Shown here: one piece after another, positions 22,691 through 31,905 of the stretch
Layout of the letters: each line of letters starts with the position of its first letter
Numbering within the stretch: the first letter of the stretch is position 1
NCBI GenBank assembly: GCA_022494885.1
Contig: JAGVSM010000487.1
Location: 1 to 64,000, forward strand
Origin: Micrasema longulum
Taxonomy: Eukaryota; Arthropoda; Insecta; Trichoptera; Brachycentridae
DNA length: 64,000 nt
Reading direction: 5' to 3'
The notes under the pieces: model-generated
Databases searched by the model: none
What the model saw: only the letters and a program-made list of their open reading frames with translations
What the model was told of the DNA's origin: nothing
Position numbers and translations under genes: made by a program

Positions 22691-22931
22691 CATGTATAAA
22701 TCTGTAAATAAATTGTCAGTTGGGGCTCTGCTTTGGAACAACTTAATTTGTCAGCATGCGTCGCACTCCGAGTATAAACACAAATTGGTACACGATTACA
22801 ATACCAGGTTTAGTAGTATGGAAGGGCTAGCTGTTCCAAGATATTGTAATAAATTTGCCAAAAGGACACTGCAATACAGTATGCCTAAAAACAATATTAA
22901 GAAGATTGAGTTATACATTATTAAGAGTTAA
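22691..22931 (+). pseudogene. LINE RT C-terminal remnant
   Basis: The frame contains LVHDYNTRFSSMEGLAVPRY followed by a basic tail and a stop. The H-x-YNTR...L-x-(V/L)P signature marks the region after the RT thumb in jockey/CR1-like LINE ORF2 proteins. Only about the last 80 residues remain, 5' truncated. Confidence 0.65.
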
Positions 22932-23239
22932 ATAAAAGAGTGAGACGTATGCTCAAATTATGGCTAGTGGAAAAAAGTTTTTTGTGTTAATGATTGTTTT
23001 TAATCTTTAACCGTTTTAGTGCTACGCTTATTTTGCAAGTATGTTTGTAATTTGCTACGGTGTTTTTGTGTTATTAGATTTTAAAAAAAGGTTGATATTA
23101 AATTAAAATAGGCTTTTGGTTTTGCATCAGAAGGAGGAAGGCGTCTAGGTCCGGGAATATCAAAAAAATTGTTTCTACAGTTATCTGTGCCTTAAGAAGC
23201 AGACGACAAATCCGAACATTCAATTTTAATTCGAAATCT

Positions 23240-23880
23240 TTTATTGCGACCTACAATAATGTTACTTAGCGGTGGAGGGGGGTCGGACCACCTGGGTGAG
23301 GTAGTGGGGAGCCTTCTCAAGAGACCGATATTTTTTCCAGTCACCTGCGGGCAAGCGGAGAGTAAGCACATTGATTTCCGAGAACCTCTGTTAAGAAGTG
23401 TCGTTGCGATCCAAGATGGGGAAAAATCTCGAGCAGCGCTACGCCATCAAATTCTGAGACCCTCGAAATGATTAAGGATGCCTGGGGGGATGCTGCCATG
23501 AGCCGTTTAACGATTAAGCGCTGTGCCACACCGCGCTGCTGGTGAGGGAGTTTCTGACCAAGCACAGGGTTGCCACGCTGCCTCACCCTCTTACAGTTCA
23601 GATCTGGCACCACCAGACCTCTTCCTCTTTCCTCGGCTCAAGCGGGATCTCAAGGGAAACCGATACAGCTCTAAAGAAGACGTCCAAGGAGCCGTGACGG
23701 CATCTCTGAAGGGGATTCCGGAAAGCGAGTCTCAGATGACGTTTGCGCAGTGGGAATCGCGTTATACACGCTATGTCGAAGCACAGGGGTGCTATTTCGA
23801 GGAATGCTAAGGATTCGTACCGATTAGTTCAATCAAAAAAATTAAAAATTCAGTAATACTAATTTTTGATCCTACCCTGT
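23240..23880 (+). pseudogene. mariner transposase C-terminal half
   Basis: The frame at 23560-23810 contains SYSSDLAPPDLFLFPRLKRD, the third-aspartate region of DD34D-like mariner transposases. It ends with a W...R-x-V-x-AQG-x-YFEE C-terminus and stop at 23808-23810. The sequence upstream is frameshifted. The 3' end of the element may be AATTTTTGATCCTACCCTGT at about 23861-23880; I cannot find the matching left end, so the 5' part is probably lost. Confidence 0.8.
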
Positions 23881-24069
23881 ATTGTGTAAATATTTTTGTA
23901 AAGAAAAAACTGGATCATATAATAAAATAAAAATGAAAAATTTGAGATTGTTATTTTTTTATGATTGTTGCGTTGTTGCAATTAGAGTACTTTACGCGGG
24001 ACACGTCAATATATTTGTTTATATAACACCACTTTGTTTTGAGTTTTCGACTTTCAGAGACATAAATAT

Positions 24070-24330
24070 TCTTCATCATCGTGTCTCTCTCCGCACTCAT
24101 TGGTACATAGGGCCCTGCATTGGTAAACCAAACGCAGCGTAGTTCGTTCATCGATTACATGAAGGCAAGACGATCAGTCTTACGCTTCAAGTGCCAGTCC
24201 AGGAACAATTAAATATTGCCGGAATCAAATGTGCCAACCGCTACATAAGAAGCTGGACTTATCTCCACTGGATTTCCTTATTCGGGACTTTTACCCGAGA
24301 GCAAACATCGAGTCGAAAATACTTTAAGTG
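24070..24330 (-). mobile_element. SINE family B, minus-strand copy
   Basis: Reads inverted relative to 17357: CACTCATTGGTACATAGGG, CATGAAGGCAAGACGATCAG, CTTCAAGTGCCAGTCCAGG. The tRNA-like head end (24230-24330) is decayed. Confidence 0.7.
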
Positions 24331-24384
24331 TATTCTTCAACGGTCTGGGTATGATACATAAATATTAATTAATTAATGCTCCCT

Positions 24385-24910
24385 CCCGGTGATGTGTAGC
24401 TAGTACACATGGCGTCTAATAACTATAATATCTTTATAAACATTATGAATATTGGGTTTAGATTTTCAGAATTCCTCCATTACACATTTACGTATCGACT
24501 GAAATAATTTGTTATTAAGTAATATTAGGTACTTTATTAGGCACACAAAAAGCATTTTATCGGAAATCCGGGATAAATTACAAATATCATCAAAAGTATA
24601 CTCACAGTATACCAATGTTTTGCATTGTTGCGTATGAAGAAACAGTAACGTAGTCCAGTACTAGCTATTTAGTGGCTCTCGGGAAGTTGGCGCGGGTTCA
24701 CATTTCGCCCGAGTCGTTGGCGATACCCAATAGTTTTTTCATGTTTTCAGCAGTTGGATTTAAAATGTTATCATCTTTGAATTAAAGTATAGTTAATTAA
24801 AGCCATTCCCTATAAATCTTCCATTTTTCCCTTTTTATATCTCTTATTTTTTTTATGTGTGGTGCCTACACAGCACCGTAACGCGCGGGTGTTTTTAGGA
24901 CAGTAAGGGA
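24385..24910 (+). repeat. Unclassified dispersed repeat F, copy 2
   Basis: Same orientation as 10451-11079: begins CCCGGTGATGTGTAGCTAGT, ends CACCGTAACGCGCGGGTG and CAGTAAGGGA. The copies differ by indels, so this is an old family. Confidence 0.6.
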
Positions 24911-25009
24911 AAGTTTAATAATAATTTTAAACATAAAAGACAAAATTTGAAGCTATGTAAAAGCATTTTTTAATTTGTTACTATTTTGATGCTTGATGTT
25001 TTTACTAGT

Positions 25010-25140
25010 TTCTGGACTGGCAGCTGAAGTGTAAGACTGATCATCTTACCTTCATGTAACAAATATGATCAAGATACGCTACAGTTGGTGTACCAAGGCA
25101 GTGCCCTATGCACCATTAGGTGCGGAAAGATAATGATGAA
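25010..25140 (+). mobile_element. SINE family B 3' part
   Basis: CTGGACTGGCAGCTGAAGTG through CCCTATGCACCATTAGGTGC; the tRNA head is missing, replaced by AT-rich sequence. Confidence 0.7.
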
Positions 25141-25235
25141 GATTATTACGTACCTGTATTATACTAAAAAAACTAATTTCTGAAATTTCCAATAGATTTT
25201 ACTCTTACTGTCATTGAGCTCAAGAAAAAAATTTG

Positions 25236-25410
25236 AACCAGGTTGTAGTCCCGTGGCTAGAGTAGTGAACCACGGACTGAAGAAGTCCAAGGCTCGATCC
25301 CCGCTCTACCAAAACTTGTTTCCAATTTTCTAATAGTGCATTATTTACAACTTGTTGAAAGTGGCCCCCAAAATTAAAATATTTCAGTAATTCATAAGAA
25401 TGCAAATATT
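25236..25410 (+). mobile_element. tRNA-headed SINE, family D
   Basis: The tRNA-like head has TAGTCCCGTGGCTAGAGTAG and GGCTCGATCCC, then a body with TTACAACTTGTTGAAAGTGG and AATATTTCAGTAATTCATAA. An inverted copy lies at 48240-48420 and a headless one at 33915-33985. Confidence 0.75.
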
Positions 25411-25439
25411 TATTTTCAACGAGGTTTTGAGAATATCCA

Positions 25440-25860
25440 TATGTTTGTAAACAAAGCTGGATTTCACTCCATAGGTCATAGGCTAGTTTCCCTGTGGTGC
25501 AATAAAGTTTAATCTTAATAATTCCTCAGGGAGCGAAGTCCAGCCTTGTCTACAAACATTTGAACATACTCAAACTATTGTTGATTAAACTAACTGGTAT
25601 AAAAAGACGTACAAAAATTGAAAAGTACTTTCGATGCTGCCTAGTGGGTGAAATAGTTCAGCCAAATGAAGCTCTTTTACTTCACCAAAGTCAATAGACG
25701 GAAGAGTTGAGGGAACGTGATGTTTAAACATAGGCAGAATGGTGAATGTTGGACAGCGTATAAAGTGGCCACTTAAGCCAACCTGTGACAGGTTATAAGC
25801 CCTGTAAATGCCTAGAGTTCCCTCTCCGTTGTAATAAGTTTCCATATTCATTTTTAGAAA
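25440..25860. repeat. Dispersed repeat E, longest copy
   Basis: Contains GAAATAGTTCAGCCAAATGA, GGCAGAATGGTGAATGTTGG and ATAAGCCCTGTAAATGCCTAGAG, strings also seen in pieces at 8380, 10320, 21540, 45050 and 48760. No open frame or inverted ends identified. It lies directly downstream of the minus-strand gene, so that gene's 3' UTR may run into it. Confidence 0.55.
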
Positions 25861-25929
25861 AAAAAAATAGTCAAATTTAAATTACGGTACCACTTAATTC
25901 CTCGTGATTATACATTATCGACAAGCAGT

Positions 25930-26250
25930 TCACTTGTCAAGATACCTCTTCATCTGTTTGTTCTGATGCTGCATGGAATGCTGGGCATTATCAGCCTTCA
26001 TCAGCAAGGAATCCAGTTTGTCTATTTGCGAGGAGACCTGCTGGTTTATGTCCTTGCCAACCGAGGACCTTTGGTTGTCTCTCATGGTGTCCAGATCTTC
26101 CAAGGCCTGGTTTATGGATCCCCGAGCCTTAGAAGGAGTGGAATTGGGACTGTCAGCAGGGATGTAGCTGGGATCAGTCGAGTATGACATGTTATCTTTT
26201 GACCCACCGAGCTTATTGCGAAGAAGATCCGTTAGACTGCCGCATACACC
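25930..26250 (-). CDS. Coiled-coil gene exon 3 (residues 81-186)
   Basis: Begins after a TTTCTAG acceptor with GVCGSLTDLLRNK and ends LDK plus TGA at 25930-25932. Contains the Ser/Pro linker and the SNARE-like helix. Codons are balanced, unlike the AT-rich introns. Confidence 0.85.
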   Translation of the reverse strand, partial: GVCGSLTDLLRNKLGGSKDNMSYSTDPSYIPADSPNSTPSKARGSINQALEDLDTMRDNQRSSVGKDINQQVSSQIDKLDSLLMKADNAQHSMQHQNKQMKRYLDK

Positions 26251-28659
26251 CTAGAAACAAAATTCAATTATACTTGTGGCCAATGGTTTACATCTCTTGT
26301 TAGAAGCCAACTAGATTATAATTCTCCAATATGGTCACCTTATCAAATCACTTTCTCAGATTCTATTGAGAGAATTCAGAATAAATTTCTTAGATATATT
26401 AATTTTAAGATGGGTTTTTCTACTAATCAATTAAATTATAACAAAATTTTAGACTCTCTTAAATTAACTAAATTGCAAGAACGAAGAACATCGACCGATC
26501 TTATGACTTTATATAAAATAATAAAACCAATGTTTGATACCCCTGATCTACTGAAATTGATTTCATTCTATGTACCACCTAGATTAAGCAGAACATCTAC
26601 AATATTTTATTGTCAAAATTCTCGAACGGTAGCTCAATATAACTCACCTATTGTTAGATTACAGAATACCGGGAATGAATATGCATCACATTTTGATATA
26701 TTTAGTTTATCTCTGCCTAACTTAAAAAATAAAGTGACCAACATATTTTTATCAAAAAGAGCAAATCATCTTCAGAAGATTGGGTTGGAATAGTTATAAT
26801 TTGATTGATTAATGTATTTTGTTATTGTATAATTTCTTTAAAATATGTACGTATTTCAAGTAATTAATAATGTGTATAGTACGAGTATATTAATATTTCA
26901 TACTCGATTTTTTTTATTTTTAATATTTTTATTTCTAAGCACTCTTTATACCACATATATGTAAATGGCAGAAATGCCGTATATAAATAAATAAATAAAT
27001 AAATATGACAATATTGTCTTGTCCCAGCTCCGTGAACAGCCTCGACTGCGCTGGATAAAATGCTACTTTATAAACAAATTTATGTTTATATTATAAAACC
27101 CTTTAAAAAATAAATATGAAAAAATATAAAATAATGTATTTTTATAGAATGAAAAAACCTATCTCCTTTGATTACTAAATAGAAAATATTAATTTAGATG
27201 TATTCAAGTCTATTAAGGACCTTGGAGTTATCATGGACTGTAAACTTACCTACAATGAACATATTGATACTATGATTAACAAGTCACTAAAACTCTTGGG
27301 TTTTGTTAGCAGGACATCTAGTGGCTTTGCTAATATGTTCACAGTTAAAACACTATATTGCTCACTTGTTTGTCCTCTTTTAGAATATGCATCCGTGATC
27401 TGGTCTTCCTTCTATGTAGGCCGGATAAATCATATTGAATCGGTAGAACATCGTTTGCTAAGAAAAGTAACATGGATGATTGGCCTCGAGAGGGGAGACT
27501 ACACTTACGGAGAAATGGAGTCAATGTTAAAAATCTCAAGTCTACAAAAACGTAGAAATAACATTGACTCCATATTTATGTTTAATTTACTGAATGGCTT
27601 AATTGATGTACCATCAATGCTGGAACAAAAGGCATTCAATGTTCCAATCCGCCGGTTGCGAAATAATAATGTGCTGTTCCTCGATCAACACTGCACAAAC
27701 TATGAGTTGCATGCACCAATGTCCCGATTGTGTCCTATTGTAAACTCGAGACAAGATCTGGACTTTTTTGGTGTAAGTCTTTATAGATTTTAAAAATCAC
27801 TAAGATAGACCGGATCTTGTCTTGAGGTAGTAATTTTAATTTTTTTGTCCTAGCTTTGATTTTATTTTATTAGTGCCTGTATTTATTATAAGAAATTGTA
27901 TTTACCATCATTAGAATGGACTGCATAAGTCCGTCAAATAAAAAATTAATATATTGCTCTTTTGAAAATGCAAATACCCAGAAATGATCACAAATGTTTC
28001 CGGAGGAAATAAGTAGAATGGTTTGATGCGCAAAACTTACCTTAAGTCTGTTGAGTCGCCTTTGAGTTACTGACAATATTGTGTTTAATTCTGTGAGGCC
28101 ACCGGACGTTTTATTCAAATCGTCATTTTGTAATGAGATATCCTGAAAACCAAATATTGATAGAAAAAACTCATATTGTAAAAGGCATTTTAATATTTTT
28201 TTGTTTCTTTAAAAAACGAAATACATTGATAATTCATACGTGTTCATTATTGAAATATTATTGATACCCAATAAGGAAGTTCAGTTGAGTCAACCCGAGA
28301 CCTCTTGCATGGTAGGCAAATACGATAACCACCACCAGGAGGCTTGAGATTTTATAGTAGGTGAAAATTGTTAGTAATTTGTCTCATATATATTTACGTT
28401 TTCTCAACATAACTTAAAAAGCTTTACCCATCTTTGATAACAGATTATATATGCTAATAATATATTTATTTCAATAGGTAGCCCTAATGGCGTTTAACGT
28501 ATAATAAATGTGATATTTTACTTCGAACTGAGCGGCCTCAATTTGTTCTTGTTCGGAAAATCCAGCGGGCTGGGTCCTTGCAAAATCGTCTTTATTCGGT
28601 TTATCTAGGCCCAATAACTCGGCACGCATACAAGCATGCTCATAAGTCCCTTCGGCCAT
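25930..28659 (-). CDS. Predicted coiled-coil protein, possibly SNAP-25-like SNARE
   Basis: Three exons join in frame on the minus strand: 28522-28659, 28041-28142 and 25930-26250, giving 186 residues; both introns are GT-AG and in phase 0. The start chosen is the ATG at 28657-28659 (MAEGTYEHAC); an upstream in-frame ATG would add a hydrophobic stretch that looks like translated UTR. The protein is mostly helical: residues about 45-95 and 130-186 could form coiled coils, joined by a Ser/Pro/Thr linker at about 100-118. The last helix (GKDINQQVSSQIDKLDSLLM, then KAD and a final Asn/Lys-rich segment) resembles the second SNARE helix of SNAP-25-type proteins. There is no membrane segment and no cysteine cluster in the linker. 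The gene model is solid; the SNARE reading is tentative and other coiled-coil trafficking subunits are possible. It is divergent from BLMH, with about 3.2 kb between the starts. Confidence 0.82.
26290..27004 (+). mobile_element. 5'-truncated LINE, antisense in intron 2
   Basis: The plus-strand frame opens with SLVRSQLDYNSPIWSPYQ, the (V/R)S-x-L-(E/D)Y-x-S-x-(V/I)W-x-P signature of the RT thumb region. It then runs without interruption to a stop at 26791-26793 (about 165 residues). The 3' UTR ends with a hairpin GGCA-GAAA-TGCC at 26967-26978 and an (AAAT)n tail to 27004. The long open frame suggests a fairly recent insertion. It is antisense to the host gene. Confidence 0.88.
27180..27880 (+). 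mobile_element. 5'-truncated LINE, second copy in intron 2
   Basis: An open frame to 27793 begins IKDLGVIMDCKLTYNEHID, the LGV-x-D-x-L-x-(F/Y)-x-xH motif of LINE RTs. It continues through SLVCPLLEYASVIWSS and LQKRRNNIDSIFMFNLLNG. About 200 intact codons, a different subfamily from the copy at 26290 judging by sequence. No clear A-rich tail, so the 3' boundary is approximate. Confidence 0.87.
28041..28142 (-). CDS. Coiled-coil gene exon 2 (residues 47-80)
   Basis: 34 codons between a TTTTCAG acceptor and a GTAAGT donor. Encodes the heptad-like TELNTILSVTQRRLNRLK. Confidence 0.8.
28290..28345 (-). mobile_element. SINE head fragment, family B
   Basis: GACCTCTTGCATGGTAGGCA with CAACCCGAGACC upstream is the inverted tRNA-like head of family B. 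Lies in intron 1 of the coiled-coil gene, in the same orientation as the gene. Confidence 0.6.
28522..28659 (-). CDS. Coiled-coil gene exon 1 (residues 1-46)
   Basis: ATG at 28657-28659; ends ...AAQFE before a GTAAAA donor. 46 codons, phase 0. Acidic, no motif identified. Confidence 0.8.
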
Positions 28660-30420
28660 TGTATCAATATAATCAAAGAACAGAACAATAAGAATTATCC
28701 ACGAAAACACTGGACAACCCCGAGCCCCGCTCGCTCGTCGCAAATGTCAACTGTCTTGTCGAATATATTGATTATTTTCTCTTTGGTGAAGAGACTGAAT
28801 AAAACTATTGGTTGAATCGTTTTAGCTCTTAAAACTAAAAACTGAAGTAACTGTGCTGAAGTAAAAGTAATGCTCCTTCGTCTTTACAGTATTCATTAAA
28901 TGCGCCACATTATTATTTTATAAAAAATATTTTTTACAAAACATTTCAAAGTACGCGGTTGTCAGTTTTGTGTCAGTCAAAACCAGCGTAAAAAATAAAT
29001 GTTACATTTTTTCAATATAGTATTGTCAACGAACAACTAGAATTTTCAACAGCAATTAGCTTTAGCATTGTGAAATATTAAAATGTGAATTATTTTTGTT
29101 ATTATTTATTCACGAGAGTTAAAAGTTTTAATTGATATCAACATTCCATTCTTTATTCATATTCTAACTATCCTGTCCCCACCCAATAAACAAGTGTTCA
29201 AAATTTTATATACAATAAATATCTAGTTATAAATGGCGTTAAAATGTAAGTATGTTATATTTTACGTAAAGTTTTCAAAATATTAAATACTAACTTGAAT
29301 ATATTACTAACACACGTGTAAATATGTAAATAAACGAAAAAACAGAAACCTGGCACTGGCCAGAACACCAGAGATGGGAGGTGAAAAGGCTATAAAAAAA
29401 CGAAGAAGAAGTTTTTATTGATACCTCATTAAGGCAATTTAAACCCCCAATAGTATTTATTTGTTAACATCAAAGCAAGCGATAATATTACAATATTTTA
29501 ATAGTACGTAGAATTATTACATAAACCATCAAATGAGATGTCAGTTTTTTCTTTCGTCTCTGTCGAAATATCAGTATCTAAGATGAAATTTCAAAAGGGA
29601 TAAATCACAGTTTTAATTTGTCAAGACAGTTTAATAATAAAACCGTCAAAAGGGGTAACTTGAGACTGGGGTCTAACCTGAGACGTTTAGGATGGAATTT
29701 TTAAATTGGTATAGGAGACCACAATGACATAATAATTTGTCTCGCCATCAAATTTATTTACTGTCGTGATACCAAGAAATCGAAATTTCTTACAACAAAA
29801 GCGATGTCAAATCAGTTAGTCCAGATTAAATAAATACTATTAAAAAAATGCCTGAAAATGTTTCTAGAGGAAAACATTTTTTTTATTGATCCGGAAATAT
29901 AATTGCCCCTAATTTTGTTTTGTTAAACATTTTTTGTAGTACTTATTTTTTCAAATTTCAAGTATCTTAAGATAATATTTATATTTTCCATCTAACTCGA
30001 GATATCACAAGAAAATAAGCAGTGTCCCAAGATACCCCACCCCACCCCGCTTTGCCGTGCAACTTTAGACTAGTTTTTTTTTTAAAGGAGTGCTCTAGGC
30101 TTTTAATGTGCTCAGTAAACTTCAAGGGGAACATCGACATATGGATCGGATAAATGCACTATTTTATTGAATTGAAAATGAACTTTTGGTCGAAGCTCAA
30201 AGTTACTCCATATGACGGTACTTAATAATAATGATTATTTGATCAGTAAAATATTTTAAAGAGTTGGAAATAGATGTTTTCAAAATTAACTACGCATTAT
30301 GACATTTTAATTTGTTTAGAAATTGTTGTCATAAACAAAAATTTTTTAAGACTTTGAAAATCCTACCATGACGAAAAATAGATTTTAATTTCTAATATTG
30401 AAACTACATGTTACCTACAA
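28660..30420. other. Intergenic, no gene seen
   Basis: AT-rich. The first few hundred bases should hold the promoter of the minus-strand gene, but I see no convincing TATA box. Confidence 0.45.
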
Positions 30421-30424
30421 ATCA

Positions 30425-30750
30425 TCATTTCTCTATTTGTACCTAGCGGTGCATAGGGCACTGCATTATTTCTCCAACTGCAGCGCTTCGTGATTATTTT
30501 TACTGCATGGAAGGTAAGGTGATCAGTCTTATGCTTTAGGTGCCAGTCTTTGGTGCCAAAGTAGAACTATCTTTCAAACCAATATTTCATGTACACTCCG
30601 CCAGGAATTGAACCCAAGACCTCAAGCATGGCAGACAAATGTATGAACCACTACAATATGAGGCGGACTTATCTCCATTTAGTTTCCTTTTTCAGGATTG
30701 TTACCTAAGAGTTGTTGTTGAGTCGAAATCACTCGTCCAAGGTTCTGGTT
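30425..30750 (-). mobile_element. SINE family B, minus-strand copy with head
   Basis: TGCATAGGGCACTGCATTAT, GAAGGTAAGGTGATCAGTC, then the inverted head GCCAGGAATTGAACCCAAGA and ACCTCAAGCATGGCAGAC. Moderately decayed. Confidence 0.75.
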
Positions 30751-30959
30751 CTATTTTTTTTTTAACAGTTTGGGCGCACATAAACCTATTTTTATGAGTG
30801 CCCTAATAATCGCTTTTAATTCACCTGGATATTTTCAAAAAAATATTGTTAAACTTAACAGTTCATTAAGAAACAAAAAATAAATTTAAACTAACAAAGT
30901 GTACATAAAAAAATTATAATTACCCATATTGTTGATGAGATGTTTTTTACACTTTAATT

Positions 30960-31070
30960 TTAATGATTTCATCATTACCGTCATTCTCTTACCGCACTTA
31001 ATCGTTCATAGGGCACTAAATTGGCACACCAATCGCACCGTACGTAAAATGATCGAATACTGCGTACGTA
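30960..31070 (-). mobile_element. SINE family B 3' fragment
   Basis: Starts TCATCATTACCGTCATTCTC and continues ATCGTTCATAGGGCACTAAA and TTGGCACACCAATCGCACCG; only the 3' portion of the SINE is present, inverted. Confidence 0.65.
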
Positions 31071-31580
31071 AACACCAGTTTAACTGCCACAATCAAGTTT
31101 GTATAAACGCATACGATAATTAAAATAGTTTTGTATAATATACATCAAGTATACAAAATAAACTTCATTTAAATTTCTTTTTTTTTAACGAAATCGTAAG
31201 GTTTTTTCGTCCCTCCTGAGATGGTTCTTTCGCAGTATTGAACTTACATGAACGATATATACTCTTAAGATTGAGATCAATTTAATATGACAATTTTGTT
31301 TTGTTGTTTATGTATGATAAGTGTAGCTGTTGGCTATCCGAACAAAGAACAAATAAAAATTTAAAAATAGCATTCACGGTAATGTAAGAAACTTCGCATG
31401 CTATTTAAATTAAATAAAAATAGCAATAATTGGCATCGTGATAATATCAACTGCATAGCGCCGCATAACTGCATTGTTTGTGACTCTTTACTGTAGCCGC
31501 TCGTGTATCATGACAAACACAAAATAATGTCAATTTTATTATTTTGTATTACTTTGTTACGTCTTTGATTTAGATCGGAG
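31070..31580. other. Intergenic upstream of BLMH
   Basis: AT-rich, no coding signal; distal promoter of bleomycin hydrolase by position. Confidence 0.4.
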
Positions 31581-31583
31581 CTC

Positions 31584-31610
31584 ATTGGATTAATTATTGG
31601 TCATATAAAG
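31584..31610 (+). promoter_or_regulatory. Candidate BLMH core promoter
   Basis: Two ATTGG strings (reverse CCAAT) at 31584-31588 and 31596-31600 are followed by CATATAAAG with the TATA-like core at 31603-31609. A start about 25-30 bp downstream would give a 5' UTR of about 260 bp to the ATG at 31896. This is inference from spacing; no transcript evidence. Confidence 0.4.
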
Positions 31611-31895
31611 GGCTTGGATATTGTTACGCTAAGTTTGTGATTATTACCTTTACAAAACATTTCACTACTGTTTTGACTGTGGCATAAATATCTCTGCAAA
31701 AATACTTACTCGACTTTTGAATTTTCATTCAATTTAGTGATTCAGTGCAGTTTCTAATTCGATCATTCAGCAGCGTTCGGGATAATTCAGGATAAGAGTG
31801 ATAAGAGTTATTGCTTATTGCGCGAGTTTGTTAGCTTTGAGTTCAAGTACTATCATAATCATTACAATTTGTACTGATTTTGCTGACCAGGTATA

Positions 31896-31905
31896 ATGTC
31901 TGCAG
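31896..31905 (+). CDS. BLMH: BLMH exon 1 (start codon exon)
   Basis: Only ten coding bases, ATGTCTGCAG, before GTAAGA; with exon 2 it gives MSAV. Chosen because it is the only nearby ATG that splices in frame to exon 2. A second donor-like CAG/GTATAA lies six bases upstream of the ATG. Confidence 0.8.

Noticed and set aside
23244..23471. Frame at the 5' side of the mariner remnant as a separate gene
   Set aside because: Part of the frameshifted transposon; no domain and no splice signals.
28471..28743. Longer N-terminus for the minus-strand gene starting upstream of MAEG
   Set aside because: Would add a hydrophobic leader-like stretch from probable 5' UTR; the downstream ATG gives a protein consistent with a soluble coiled coil.
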